Positions 41,612-50,777 of a stretch of DNA of 57,188 nucleotides are shown piece by piece; the first letter of the stretch is position 1, and the number at the start of each line of letters is the position of its first letter. The DNA comes from Phycisphaerae bacterium (GTDB lineage Bacteria; Planctomycetota; Phycisphaerae; UBA1845; Fen-1342). The stretch lies in assembly GCA_022072445.1 (NCBI GenBank), contig JAJVHV010000025.1, forward strand, positions 1-57,188. The letters are read 5' to 3'. The notes beneath the pieces are model-generated. The model saw only the letters and a program-made list of their open reading frames with translations. It was not told where the DNA came from and made no database searches. The translations under genes and the position numbers were made by a program.

Positions 41612-43462
41612 TCATTCGGACACCTCCTGCTGACGCCGCGCGTAGCCCACCGGCCCGCCTTGACCCGGCAGCTTCGCGCGATCGATCAGCCCGTTGCGTT
41701 CGCCGATTTCGAGGAAGTCGCTGACGCGGCGCCACGAGAGGCCGGGCACGTCGGTCGCACGCTCGCGAATCTCCGCCTTCGTCGCGGGCTGCTCCGACAG
41801 GAACGCTTCGACGAACCGCTCGACGCTCCACGCAGGTGGCTGGGGCGGTTCCTTGGAGCTCGCCTTCGCCCGCTTCGGCTTCTCGCTCCTGAGCAGCGCC
41901 GGATCGAGTTCTGGGTCGGGCTTCCACAGCGGGAACAACCAGCGCAGCGTCATCGGCTCGACCGGCGGCCACGACCGCACGGCGGCTTCGAGCACGACCG
42001 CGCCGGGTTCTTCATGCGGTCGGAGCACGAGATGCGTGTCGGTCGCGCGGCTCTGACTGCCAGCGCCCGCGCCGACGTCCGTGACCGCCTTTGCGGACTG
42101 ACTGCCCTTCGTGGCGTGGTGGATCAGGACGAATGAGCAGCCCAACCGTTCGGCCAGCGCATCGACGTGGTTGTAGATGTTCGCCATCGTGCCGTTGTCG
42201 TTCTCGTCCATGTCGCGCGGCATGAAGCGGTAGAACGCATCCAGCACGACCAGCGCGTAGCGGCCTGGTTCGATCGACTCGAAAAACTGCCGCATCGAGA
42301 AGATGTCGCGCAGTTGGCCGCGCAAGCTCTGCACGTACACGGTCTCGGCAATGTCGTTCATGCCGATGTGCAGGCACTCGGCGACCTGCGGGATGCGGTG
42401 CGCCAGCGTCTCGGCGTGCAGCTCGTTGTCGATGATCAACACGTCGCCGGCGACAGTGTCGAACGTGTCGAGCCACTTGCGACCTGTGGCGACCGCCATC
42501 GCCAGCGCGAGCACGAGCCAACTCTTACCCGTCTTGCTCGGGGCGATCACGTTCATCGTCTCGCCGCGGCGCAGCAGGCCCTGAATAACCGCTGGGCGCA
42601 GCGTCCGATGCACAGCCATCAGCTCGCGTACGCTGAGCGGCGTGGGTTGAGCGGGTGGGCCACGGTCCTGCGCCCAGTGGTTCTCGACGACGGCGACCGA
42701 AACGGCGTCGGGTTCGTAGCGGGCAATACTGGCAGCCGTGCGCTCAACTTCGCGCAGCGGCAAGGGCGGCGCACAGCGGTCGGCGTTGGCCTGCTGGAGC
42801 GCGGCAAAGATCTCGGCCTGCGACATGCCGACCCGGCGCATCGCGCCACCAAGGCGCGCCAGCGTTTCGTTGCGCTGTCCCTCGGGGATCGCGTTCGCGG
42901 GTGTGCCGTTGCTGGCCACGCCGTTCGTCGCCGCCAGCGCGTCGAGTTGCTCGACCAACCACGTCGGCGGCTCCGGTAGCCGTTGCTGCGGCACGCTGAG
43001 CTCACGCTCGTCCTGCCAGTGATACGGCTTGCCCTCGACTGCGGACGGTGCCACGAGTACATAGCCGCCGTTGGCACGCGTATCGACGTGCGGAGCAAGC
43101 CGGCCGGCCGTGCTGCGCCACGCCCGACCACCGGGCTGCCGGAAGTAGCAATGCCGGCCGCCGCGCGGCGTGAGCGACAGCGGGGCGACGTTGAGTTCGG
43201 CCAGCTTCGCGGGGTCGTCAGCCAGCCAGGCGTTACCGTCTCCGTCAATGTCGATCACGACCAAGCCGTCGGTGCGGATCGCGATGTTCGCGTCCGGGTA
43301 TTGCGTCCACCACGCCGTGATCTGCTCGGCATCGGTGGTCGCTTCGAGCAGCCCGTGCTCGGTGAGCGGCGCCTTGCGTCCGAGCGCGCACGGGAACACC
43401 GGGTAGCTCAGTTCGGCGTACCACAGCGCCGCGTGCAGCATGGGGTGGTCCGCGCGCGTCAT
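41612..43462 (-). CDS. bifunctional primase-polymerase / RepA-type helicase
   Basis: 616 residues. N-terminal prim-pol domain (residues 5-165) with LVVIDIDGDGNAW (metal-binding DxD) and LTPRGGRHCYFRQP (substrate motif); a C-terminal RecA/RepA-like helicase with Walker A APSKTGKSWL (about residue 310) and Walker B ALVVLDAFYR, HHATKG sensor, and a C-terminal winged helix. Together they can start phage DNA replication. Its end overlaps an ATG (ATGA) and it is followed by the repeat region. Confidence 0.92.
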   Translation of the reverse strand: MTRADHPMLHAALWYAELSYPVFPCALGRKAPLTEHGLLEATTDAEQITAWWTQYPDANIAIRTDGLVVIDIDGDGNAWLADDPAKLAELNVAPLSLTPRGGRHCYFRQPGGRAWRSTAGRLAPHVDTRANGGYVLVAPSAVEGKPYHWQDERELSVPQQRLPEPPTWLVEQLDALAATNGVASNGTPANAIPEGQRNETLARLGGAMRRVGMSQAEIFAALQQANADRCAPPLPLREVERTAASIARYEPDAVSVAVVENHWAQDRGPPAQPTPLSVRELMAVHRTLRPAVIQGLLRRGETMNVIAPSKTGKSWLVLALAMAVATGRKWLDTFDTVAGDVLIIDNELHAETLAHRIPQVAECLHIGMNDIAETVYVQSLRGQLRDIFSMRQFFESIEPGRYALVVLDAFYRFMPRDMDENDNGTMANIYNHVDALAERLGCSFVLIHHATKGSQSAKAVTDVGAGAGSQSRATDTHLVLRPHEEPGAVVLEAAVRSWPPVEPMTLRWLFPLWKPDPELDPALLRSEKPKRAKASSKEPPQPPAWSVERFVEAFLSEQPATKAEIRERATDVPGLSWRRVSDFLEIGERNGLIDRAKLPGQGGPVGYARRQQEVSE

Positions 43463-44286
43463 GTGGGCGGCCCCCCGTTGATGATCAGCACTTCCGCGAT
43501 GGCGCCGTTGCGCTGATTGCGACCGGTCTGCTGCAGCCAGGTCCAGCGCGGCTCGGGGTAGAGCTCGCGGATCAGCGGATGATCACCGTAGCGCACAACG
43601 ACGCGCGCCCGATTGAATCTGGCGAGCGACTCCGCAAGTCGCACCTGCTGCTCGAGGGTGAAGGCGTGCCGGTATTCCTCGCCGGCATCCGGCCACGGCG
43701 CATCGACGTACAAACCGTGCCCGTCGGCGTCGCGCACGTTGTCGAGGAACTCGAAAGCGTCGAGACAGGTGAACGACCAATTGCGCAGTGCCCGATGCCA
43801 ATCGCGCAACGACTGAATCGCGCTGCGGAATCGCACGGCCGAGTCGCCGCCGCTCGATGTCCACCGCAACGAGAGCGATTGGTCGAACTCCCCCTGCTTG
43901 CCGGCGTGCCCACCCCGCCCCATCCAGCACGCTGTGAAGTAATCCGTCGCCCAGGCGACGTCCGGCGCGTCGCCGAACTGCCTGGACTGCTCCCGGTCGC
44001 GGCATCGCTCTTGCGCTTCAGCCGATTCGTCGGGGTGGAAGAGGAGGGAATCGAGCTGATGTACGAGCTGCTCAACCAGGGCGTCGTCCCTGACCACGCG
44101 CGCGAGGTTGATCACGTGGCGGTGCAGATCGTTGGCGACGCCGGCGGCAGTCTGGATATGCGGCAACTCCGGACATCCGCCGGCGAACGGCACGCCGCAC
44201 CAGCGCAGCCGCCCCAGTGCCTTGCCGGCGCTCTGGGCGAGCATGCGATTGCCGCCGAACCACTGCGCCAAGGTGTTGATCCGCAT
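43459..44286 (-). CDS. D12-class DNA adenine methylase, catalytic motif DAPW
   Basis: 275 residues from the ATG at 44286 overlapping the helicase stop (TGATG). D12/Dam family: N-terminal AQWFGGNRML (SAM-binding, like WxGGK), VPFAGG (motif I), and motif IV LYVDAPWPDAG near residue 195. In active members motif IV is DPP(Y/W); here the first Pro is Ala (codon GCG). Position in the early operon suggests DNA protection. Activity is uncertain. Confidence 0.85.
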   Translation of the reverse strand: MRINTLAQWFGGNRMLAQSAGKALGRLRWCGVPFAGGCPELPHIQTAAGVANDLHRHVINLARVVRDDALVEQLVHQLDSLLFHPDESAEAQERCRDREQSRQFGDAPDVAWATDYFTACWMGRGGHAGKQGEFDQSLSLRWTSSGGDSAVRFRSAIQSLRDWHRALRNWSFTCLDAFEFLDNVRDADGHGLYVDAPWPDAGEEYRHAFTLEQQVRLAESLARFNRARVVVRYGDHPLIRELYPEPRWTWLQQTGRNQRNGAIAEVLIINGGPPT

Positions 44287-46004
44287 CAAAACGGGACCTC
44301 GTTCTCATCGATTGGGGGTACGTACTCTGGCAGGTCTTCCGACGACTCCGGTCGCGCGGGCTTTTCACCCAGGCGGTACGCGACGATCCGGTCGTACTTG
44401 TCGCCCGGTTTGTGCATCACTGTGATGGCGAGCGTCGGCGCGAGCGCGCCCATGTCGGCCAGCTCGACCGCCTGCTCGATGTCGTCGGGGACCGGCTCGT
44501 TGCTGCGCTGCCTCCACCACGCCACGGCCTTCTGCCGTGCGTAGCCGTCGTGCTCGAAGCAGACCCATTCGGCGATATAGTGGTTGAAGCCGATGCGGTA
44601 ATCGACGCGCATGGTGCGTGGAGCATCCGGCGGCGCGTCGCGCTTCACGTGTACGGCGTAGAAGGTCTCCTCGACTTCGTACTCGGCGCGCGAAGGCTGA
44701 TCAGAGAGGATGCCCTCGCTGGTTGCCATGCCATCATGGGTGCGTCGCTCGGGCGGCGGAAAGACGTGACCGCAGGCGGGGCACTGTGCGTAGCCGGCCG
44801 CGATGATCTCGTGACACTGCGGGCACTCCTTCGCAGGCGCAGGCCCGGTGCCGTTCGAACCGACGCCGTCAACGCGGAGTTGATCGACGGGTCCGTGGCG
44901 CATGACGTTGCCGCCGAAGTCGAGCACGAGGCAGTCGGTCTTGCCCGGGTGCAGCCGAAAACCGCGACCGACCATCTGGTAGTACAGCCCGGGCGAGAGC
45001 GTGGGCCGGACCAGCGCGACGCAATCGATGTTCGGCGCGTCGAAGCCGGTGGTCAGGATGTTGACGTTGCACAGGTACTTCAACTCGCCGGCGCGGAAGC
45101 GCCGCAGCGTCTCGTCGCGCTCGAACGGCAGCGTTTCGCCGCACACGAAACCACATTCGGTCTTGTGCCGCGTGCGGAGCACTTCGGCCACATGTAACCC
45201 GTGCTTCACCCCCGAGGCGAAGATCAGTACCGACTTGCGGTCGGCGGTGTGCTGCACGATCTCACGGCAGGCCGAGAGAACGAGGTTATCAGTGTCCATC
45301 AACTCCTCGACCTCGACGGCGACGTACTCACCAGCGCGGACGTGGAGCTGGTCGGTGTCGGGCTTCACAGAGCCGGCCTTGGTGCGCAGCGGGCACAGAT
45401 AGCCTTGGACAATCAGCTCGCGCACGCCGACTTCGAAGCAGACCGCGTTGAGGATGTTCTCCGGCGAGCAGATGCTGCCCGACTTCATGCGGAACGGCGT
45501 GGCGGTCAGGCCGATGACGCGCACCAGCGGGTTGGTCTGCTTCATGTCCGCCAGGAACGTGCGGTACATTCCCTCGCCGTCGGGCGGAATCAGGTGGGCT
45601 TCGTCGACGATGATCAGGTCGACGGCGCCGACGTCGTCGGCCCGCTCGTAGACGCTCTGAATGCCGGCAATCGTGATCGCGTAGCCGAGGTCGCGGCGCT
45701 TCAGTCCGGCCGAGTAGATGCCGACCGGCAGGTCCGGCGCGACGAGGTGCAGCTTTTCGGCCGCCTGCTCCAGCAGCTCCTTCACGTGCGCGAGGATCAG
45801 CACGCGCCCGCCCCAGCGCTGGACCGCGTCGCGGCAGATCGTCGCCATCACGGGCGTCTTGCCGCCCGCGGTGGGGATGACGACACAAGGACTGTCGTCC
45901 CGCGAGCGCAAGTGGTCGTAAACGGCGGCGACTGCCTCGACCTGGTACGGCCGCAACTGGAGCGCCGGCGACGATCGGTGCGAGAACGGAAGCGCCTGCG
46001 TCAC
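44286..46004 (-). CDS. DEAH-box helicase with zinc ribbon
   Basis: 572 residues from GTG at 46004 overlapping the upstream stop (GTGA). Superfamily 2 motifs: Q-like LRPYQVEAVAAV, Walker A PTAGGKTPV, DEAH in LIIVDEAHLI, GLTATPFRM, and motif VI QMVGRGFRLHPGK. A four-Cys ribbon (CPQCHEII, CPACGHVFPPPER) follows near residue 395, and a DUF-type C-terminal region. This architecture is usual in phage replication/recombination modules. Confidence 0.92.
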   Translation of the reverse strand: MTQALPFSHRSSPALQLRPYQVEAVAAVYDHLRSRDDSPCVVIPTAGGKTPVMATICRDAVQRWGGRVLILAHVKELLEQAAEKLHLVAPDLPVGIYSAGLKRRDLGYAITIAGIQSVYERADDVGAVDLIIVDEAHLIPPDGEGMYRTFLADMKQTNPLVRVIGLTATPFRMKSGSICSPENILNAVCFEVGVRELIVQGYLCPLRTKAGSVKPDTDQLHVRAGEYVAVEVEELMDTDNLVLSACREIVQHTADRKSVLIFASGVKHGLHVAEVLRTRHKTECGFVCGETLPFERDETLRRFRAGELKYLCNVNILTTGFDAPNIDCVALVRPTLSPGLYYQMVGRGFRLHPGKTDCLVLDFGGNVMRHGPVDQLRVDGVGSNGTGPAPAKECPQCHEIIAAGYAQCPACGHVFPPPERRTHDGMATSEGILSDQPSRAEYEVEETFYAVHVKRDAPPDAPRTMRVDYRIGFNHYIAEWVCFEHDGYARQKAVAWWRQRSNEPVPDDIEQAVELADMGALAPTLAITVMHKPGDKYDRIVAYRLGEKPARPESSEDLPEYVPPIDENEVPF

Positions 46005-46771
46005 GCCGACACCTCCGTTCCATCCGGCAGGATGCAACGATCATCCATGATCGGAATCGTGTAGAGCGTGTCGCTGCGCCGGCCCAGGTAACCGAGGATG
46101 AACGCGTTCACCCACTCCACCGGCCGACCCGTGCCGTAGAGCGGGACCGGCTTGCACAAGCACCCGGCGCTGCGGGCCTGAATGACCGCACCGGGCGACC
46201 AGATGTTCTGAATGATGCAGGCGTCGGCTCGATGTGTGTGACCGTGAATGACGCTCTTGCCCTGGCTGATCTGGAGGTGGTTCTTCGTCGCGTGCCGGGC
46301 GTAGGACCAGCCATGCACCGCGATGATGCGCGAGTTGATCGCGTAGTGCGGATACCGGGCCGTGGCTGAGCCGTAAGGCACATAGGTGAACTTCGACCGA
46401 TCCCGCGACAGTTGCAGGCGCGGCGCGAGCATCGAGTACGCTCCGCGCCCCTCGGCCGTTGCCGCTGCCCAGCGGTCGAGCCGGTATTCGTGATTGCCTT
46501 CGATCATCACGAGTCGATCGCAACAGTCCTGCAAGAAGTCGAGCAGCACGTTGGCCATCTTGAGGTCGTCGCGATAGTTGGACTCGGGCACGCCGTACGT
46601 CGGTGGATGGGTGGAGAACTGGCCGCAGTCCAGGAGATCGCCCAGGCAGATGATCAAGTCAGGCTTGATCTGCTTGGCCACGCGGTAGAAGACCCGCACC
46701 GCCTTCTCGTTCTGGTGCGGGATATGCACGTCGCCGAAGGCCAGCATGGTTGTGCTGTGGCGCTTGGCCAT
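46001..46771 (-). CDS. calcineurin-like metallophosphoesterase
   Basis: 256 residues from the ATG at 46771 overlapping the upstream stop (TGATG). Metal-ligand motifs are complete: AFGDVHIPH, CLGDLLD, IEGNHEYR and VIHGHTHRAD. Phage members act as DNA exonuclease or phosphatase; substrate here unknown. A Cys pair (GCLCK) sits near residue 205. Confidence 0.88.
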   Translation of the reverse strand: MAKRHSTTMLAFGDVHIPHQNEKAVRVFYRVAKQIKPDLIICLGDLLDCGQFSTHPPTYGVPESNYRDDLKMANVLLDFLQDCCDRLVMIEGNHEYRLDRWAAATAEGRGAYSMLAPRLQLSRDRSKFTYVPYGSATARYPHYAINSRIIAVHGWSYARHATKNHLQISQGKSVIHGHTHRADACIIQNIWSPGAVIQARSAGCLCKPVPLYGTGRPVEWVNAFILGYLGRRSDTLYTIPIMDDRCILPDGTEVSA

Positions 46772-47427
46772 CACTCTTCCCCCGCGACCATCGCGGCCGT
46801 TCGTGCGTAGCCGGCGATATCGACCAGGTTGTCGCGCTTGTGGTGATGGCTCTGCCGCGCCAGCTTGATGGCGACCATGCACAGCGGGATGTCCATCGCG
46901 CTGATGGCCTGCCCCTCGCGCAGCTTGCTGGCGAGGATGCCGGTCCACATGTACGCCGCGCGCCCGAAGTCATCGGCGGGAGCGCCGTATTCGGCACGGC
47001 GTACTCCCTCGGTGATGCGCTTGGCTTCGTCGAGAATGGACTCGTCAGGCAGCGGCTCGACGACTCGCAGTCGATGCAACGCGACTGCTGCGGCGGGCGT
47101 ATTCTCCAGAGGTCGAAGCGTGAACGCGTCGATGATGGTGCAGCCGAGCTCACGGGCAACGAGGTACTCGAGCTTGGCGCCGCGCGAATCCTCCCAGCCC
47201 GGCAGCATCGCGATCGCGTCGCACTGGGCGAGCATGGACAAATCGAGGCGCAGGTACACCTCGCGCGGCAGGTCCTTCCGCCCGCCGAAGTTCTCTGCCG
47301 GGTTGAGCACCTTCCAGCCGGCTCGTGCCAGGCGCTCGGCCGCAGCGTGGAACGCCGCGAAGTTGCAGTCGGGATAGCCGGTCATCGGTCCGGCGATGTA
47401 GACGCGTTTCGGTTCGGCCTGCGTCAT
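46771..47427 (-). CDS. DUF4406-DUF6378 fusion protein
   Basis: 218 residues from the ATG at 47427 (GGAG nine bases upstream; ATG at 47442 in frame). N-terminal half (RVYIAGPMTGYPDCNFAAFH, LNPAENFGG, CDAIAMLPGWEDSRGAKLEY) is DUF4406, related to nucleoside 2-deoxyribosyltransferases. C-terminal half (ILDEAKRITEGVRRAEYGAP, FGRAAYMWTGILASKL, CMVAIKLARQ, KRDNLVDIAGYART) is the small all-helical DUF6378 domain of phages. Suggests nucleotide or modified-base metabolism. Confidence 0.8.
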   Translation of the reverse strand: MTQAEPKRVYIAGPMTGYPDCNFAAFHAAAERLARAGWKVLNPAENFGGRKDLPREVYLRLDLSMLAQCDAIAMLPGWEDSRGAKLEYLVARELGCTIIDAFTLRPLENTPAAAVALHRLRVVEPLPDESILDEAKRITEGVRRAEYGAPADDFGRAAYMWTGILASKLREGQAISAMDIPLCMVAIKLARQSHHHKRDNLVDIAGYARTAAMVAGEE

Positions 47428-47457
47428 GGCGCGGTTCTCCATGCTTTGCGCGCGGGA

Positions 47458-47850
47458 TCAGTTCAGATTGGGGCGCTCGCTCGTTGGGAACGGCAGCGGT
47501 TTGCAGGTCCTGTCCGCGATGCGCACGATGACTTTTCCGCCGGCGACGACTTCGGCTCTCTCCAGCAGCAGCCACACGATCTGGCTGTCGTCCTGGAACG
47601 CCCCACCGTGCTGGAGCGAATCGCCGATCGCCTTGAACGTGTTGTCGACATCGCGTTTGCGCCGATCAGGCGGATAGAGCTCGACGTGAACGGCCAGTGA
47701 GCCGGCCAACGGCGTGACGCCCGCGGCTTGGAGGATCGCGCCCACCTGCTCGCGGTAGGCGCGACCCTGACGGCTGATCAGCATCCGGCCACGCCACGTG
47801 CGCCAATAGTGGTTGACGCTCGGCGGCCAGGGCAGCGTGATGGTGGTCAT
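47458..47850 (-). CDS. RusA-family Holliday junction resolvase
   Basis: 130 residues. TLPWPPSVNHYWRTWRGRML at the start and PPDRRKRDVDNTFKAIGDSL, FQDDSQIVWLLLERAEV are the RusA signature, including the active-site Asp cluster. It would resolve recombination or replication junctions before packaging. Complete and typical in length. Confidence 0.9.
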   Translation of the reverse strand: MTTITLPWPPSVNHYWRTWRGRMLISRQGRAYREQVGAILQAAGVTPLAGSLAVHVELYPPDRRKRDVDNTFKAIGDSLQHGGAFQDDSQIVWLLLERAEVVAGGKVIVRIADRTCKPLPFPTSERPNLN

Positions 47851-47887
47851 CCGTGACCTCGCGAATCATCCATGTTTCCGTGCCCCA

Positions 47888-48238
47888 TCACGCTGCCCGA
47901 CCAGACGTGTGCCGAGCCGACTCACGAAGTGACTCAACGCTCCCGGCGCGGCGCGCCGTCGGCGCCCGCGTCGCGGCCGCGTCCTTCCTGGCTTTCTGAT
48001 CGCGTCGCCACTGCCAAATCCGTTTCCTTTCCTCTTGAGCTTCACGCCGGTTGGGGAACTCGGCACGATGCCGGCGGGAGCGCGTCCAGGCGTAGTAGCC
48101 GTCAAGGCGGTCAGTGCCGCGCCAGTAGTCGAGATAGACGTCGCGGATCGTGAAGAACACGCGCCTCGCGCCGTTCTTCAGGTGCTCGACCACCCTGACA
48201 ATCCGCTCGTTGGGGTTGACGATGTCGGTACTGGTCAT
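47888..48238 (-). CDS. hypothetical phage protein
   Basis: 116 residues from the ATG at 48238 (GAGGTG upstream). N-terminal globular part (NERIVRVVEHLKNGARRVFF, IRDVYLDYWRGTDRLDGYYA) then a strongly basic tail (RRDQKARKDAAATRAPTARR). The tail would bind nucleic acid. No family recognised. It lies between DUF669 and RusA genes. Confidence 0.6.
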   Translation of the reverse strand: MTSTDIVNPNERIVRVVEHLKNGARRVFFTIRDVYLDYWRGTDRLDGYYAWTRSRRHRAEFPNRREAQEERKRIWQWRRDQKARKDAAATRAPTARRAGSVESLRESARHTSGRAA

Positions 48239-48246
48239 GGCACACC

Positions 48247-48711
48247 TCAACGCTTCCACGGCGGAGTGCCGTTGTTGCCGGCGACCGCTTGCGGCCGCGG
48301 CGCGACGGCGTCCCTCTTGGCATATCCCTTGATGACGTTTCCCATCTCGCCCGTGTCGGCGCGCTTCTTCTGGCCGACTGTGATGACGAGCGGGATGTTG
48401 TGCAGCTCGACGCTGTCCTTGGGCGCCGGCACGCCGACCGCGCGGCAGATCGCCGACAGCTCGGCGCGGGCGATCTTCACGGTCATGGCGTTCGGGTTGT
48501 CGAGGTTGAGCCGCGACCAGACCAGGCGGTCCTTGTACTCGCCCTCGATGATTTGGAACGTGAACTGCACGAATTTGCCGGAGCCCGACTTCGTGGGCTT
48601 TTCCTCGCTTTCGGTGATCACGGCCAGGTATTTGCCAGCCGGAATGGCCTCGAACGCGAAGTTCGGGTCGACGTCGTTGGCGTTGAATCCGTTTAGTGTG
48701 GGCACGTTCAT
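48247..48711 (-). CDS. DUF669 single-strand-binding-like protein
   Basis: 154 residues: LNGFNANDVDPNFAFEAIPA, GKYLAVITESEEKPTKSGSG, FVQFTFQIIEGEYKDRLVWS, LNLDNPNAMTVKIARAELSA. This is the DUF669 pattern found next to phage recombination ATPases, with a role like SSB. Coupled to the ATPase gene by a four-base overlap. Confidence 0.88.
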   Translation of the reverse strand: MNVPTLNGFNANDVDPNFAFEAIPAGKYLAVITESEEKPTKSGSGKFVQFTFQIIEGEYKDRLVWSRLNLDNPNAMTVKIARAELSAICRAVGVPAPKDSVELHNIPLVITVGQKKRADTGEMGNVIKGYAKRDAVAPRPQAVAGNNGTPPWKR

Positions 48712-49490
48712 TCTCCTTGTTCAGCAGGCGTCTCGGTCATGGCCAGCGGGTTCTCGCCGCGCGCGAATGCGGCGTAGAGTCGATAGTCCAGGGGAAACTC
48801 GTCCGGCAGGCTCAGGCGGTTCTTCGCGACGTGCGCCGGACGCTCGGTCGTGCGGATGATGCGCTCGCCGGTGCCGATGCCCTGCACGCGCTTGCGATCG
48901 AACCCCTCGTTGGTGGTCTTCGTGTGGATGCGGTACGTGGCGAAGAAAACCTCGTCACACCATTCCTGCACGAGCGCCGAGGCAAGCTTCTGGAGGCGCG
49001 GCGAGTAGCGGTCGTACGTGTCCGTCTCGGGATTGGCGAAGCGCTCGATCTGGGCGTGGGCGATCAGGATGACGTTCATACCGCGCTCGTTGCGCAGAGC
49101 ATCGAGACCCTGGAGCACCTCGCGCCAGTTCGTGAGCGCGAAGACGTAGCCTTTGCCGTAGCCGATGTCCTCGATGCTCTCGACGCCGCGCTTCTGGCAG
49201 ACGTCGGCCCAGATCAGCCGCTCGAGCCAGTCGAGGCTGTCGACGACAACCGTTCGGTACTCATGCGGCTCGGTGTAGAGCTCGCCCAGCGCCGCGATCG
49301 CGTCGGCGTACTTGCTGGCGACGGGGAATCGCTCGCACTCGATGTTGCCGAGGCCGTCTTCGGTCTGGATGAATACCGGCCGGTCGGCCATCGAGCCGAA
49401 CGTGCTCTTGCCGACGCCGTGCACGCCGTACATCAGCGTGCGGCGTGGTGCGGCGACCCTGCCCCGCTGGACTTGTTCAAGCAGTTTCAT
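48708..49490 (-). CDS. Sak4-like recombination ATPase
   Basis: 260 residues. RecA-like core: Walker A YGVHGVGKST (about residue 25), VFIQTEDGLGNI, Walker B YRTVVVDSLDWLERLIW and an Ile/Leu-rich VILIAHAQIE strand. The combination with DUF669 and a RecE-like nuclease is the single-strand annealing/recombination module of many phages. GGAG precedes its start. Confidence 0.88.
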   Translation of the reverse strand: MKLLEQVQRGRVAAPRRTLMYGVHGVGKSTFGSMADRPVFIQTEDGLGNIECERFPVASKYADAIAALGELYTEPHEYRTVVVDSLDWLERLIWADVCQKRGVESIEDIGYGKGYVFALTNWREVLQGLDALRNERGMNVILIAHAQIERFANPETDTYDRYSPRLQKLASALVQEWCDEVFFATYRIHTKTTNEGFDRKRVQGIGTGERIIRTTERPAHVAKNRLSLPDEFPLDYRLYAAFARGENPLAMTETPAEQGE

Positions 49491-49627
49491 TCAGTTCTCC
49501 TTGGTACGCTTGCGTCGTGAATCCGGGTCCGGGGCCGGTGCAGGGAGTCCCGGCCGCGGCGGGCCAACGGGAGGAACGGGGAAGTGGGCTGCGGCCACAC
49601 CATCCGGCCCCGGGCCCGGACTCACGA

Positions 49628-49864
49628 TCAGTGGTTTCCGTTCAACATCGCGAAGCCCTCGGCCAGCCGCTGATCGAAGGAGCGGTGGTTGCCAGACTCC
49701 GGCGTTTCGGGGTCCTCTTGCCGCAGCGCGCGTGTGTTCGCGGCGTCCACGTAACGCGCCCCGCATCTGTCACAGAGGCGACGGCCGCGCCTGGGTACGC
49801 GCCCACACTGAACACACGCGCGACGCAGCCTCCCGTCGGGACCTTCGACCATCAGACTTGCCAT
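49628..49864 (-). CDS. small zinc-ribbon protein
   Basis: 78 residues from the ATG at 49864 behind GAGGA. CVQCGRV and CDRCGAR make a short ribbon; the rest is basic then helical (RSFDQRLAEGFAMLNG). Lies between the nuclease and ATPase genes. The 137 bp downstream (49491-49627) hold an imperfect inverted repeat (CCGGGGCCGG at 49529, CCGGCCCCGG at 49604) and no gene. Confidence 0.6.
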   Translation of the reverse strand: MASLMVEGPDGRLRRACVQCGRVPRRGRRLCDRCGARYVDAANTRALRQEDPETPESGNHRSFDQRLAEGFAMLNGNH

Positions 49865-49872
49865 TGGATTCC

Positions 49873-50685
49873 TCACAGTCGATCGATCACGCGCAGCGAC
49901 TCGAAGCGCGTGAACCAGGCGCCGCTGCTGCGGCAGCGCCGTAACTCGTGCATCGCTTCCTCGTTCTGGCGGGACGCTTCATCGAGGACCGCGGGGGCGA
50001 CCTGCCACACGCCGCAGCGGAACGGCTCGCGTTTCTCGACGGCGACGATGTGAACGGGCAGGACGTGGCCGGCGACGACGGCCACGAGCGCGCGATAGAA
50101 GGCGACTTGATGGAGATAACCGAAGGCGCGCATTGCCATTTCGAACGAGTCGAGCTCGTCGGCGGTCTTCAGGTCGACGATCCCGCGACCTTCGATGGGG
50201 TTGATCCAGTCGATGCGCGCCTGGCACTGGAATTGCGCGTACGCGCCGCGCACGACGCCCTCGGCCACTCCCTCAGCGAACAGCTCCCGGGCGAAGATGT
50301 GACCACTGACCGACGCCGCCATCTGCTCGACCAGCGCAGCGTGCGCGTCGCTGAGCACGGGCCTGTTCTGCTTCTCCGCCCATTCGGCGAACGCCTTCGT
50401 CTGCGAGCCGAATGGCTGGCCGGTCTTGGGATTGATCGGCCCGCCGACCGCGAACTCGCGCTGGTAGCGCTCGCGCCCCTCGAGGATCAGCATGTGCGCC
50501 GCCCGGCCGATGAGGTACGCGGTAGTGTCGCGCTCGGGCACCAGCCCGAGTTCCTTCTTGCGGTACAGCAAGGGGCACCGCCGGAACTCGGCCAGGCCAT
50601 GCGCCGTCAGGAAGTCCTTGCTCTTGGCGTGATAGACGTCCGCGGGCTCGCGGATGAGATGTCGAAGAACCTGCTCGAAGGCCAT
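49873..50685 (-). CDS. RecE/YqaJ-like PD-(D/E)XK exonuclease
   Basis: 270 residues from the ATG at 50685 (GTG/ATG starts up to 50733 also in frame). Nuclease core: EFRRCPLLYRKKELG near residue 35, YLIGRAAHMLILEGRERYQR, then CQARIDWINP and GIVDLKTADELDSF which carry the D...DxK catalytic residues, and FGYLHQVAFYRALV. With the ATPase and DUF669 it would form the recombination module. First gene of the leftward early operon. Confidence 0.88.
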   Translation of the reverse strand: MAFEQVLRHLIREPADVYHAKSKDFLTAHGLAEFRRCPLLYRKKELGLVPERDTTAYLIGRAAHMLILEGRERYQREFAVGGPINPKTGQPFGSQTKAFAEWAEKQNRPVLSDAHAALVEQMAASVSGHIFARELFAEGVAEGVVRGAYAQFQCQARIDWINPIEGRGIVDLKTADELDSFEMAMRAFGYLHQVAFYRALVAVVAGHVLPVHIVAVEKREPFRCGVWQVAPAVLDEASRQNEEAMHELRRCRSSGAWFTRFESLRVIDRL

Positions 50686-50777
50686 GCCGCCTGACTCCCG
50701 TGCGTTCGGCGTTGCCGCCCGCACGAGAAACATTCGTCACCGAGCCTTCGCGTTTGACCCTCTCGTCGAAAGTCATA

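Noticed and set aside
41148-41615. Extension of the alpha-CTD-like protein to an ATG at 41615
   Set aside because: The ATGA overlap is attractive, but the added 156 residues are low complexity and the DNA there consists of repeats, whose copies fall in different reading frames.
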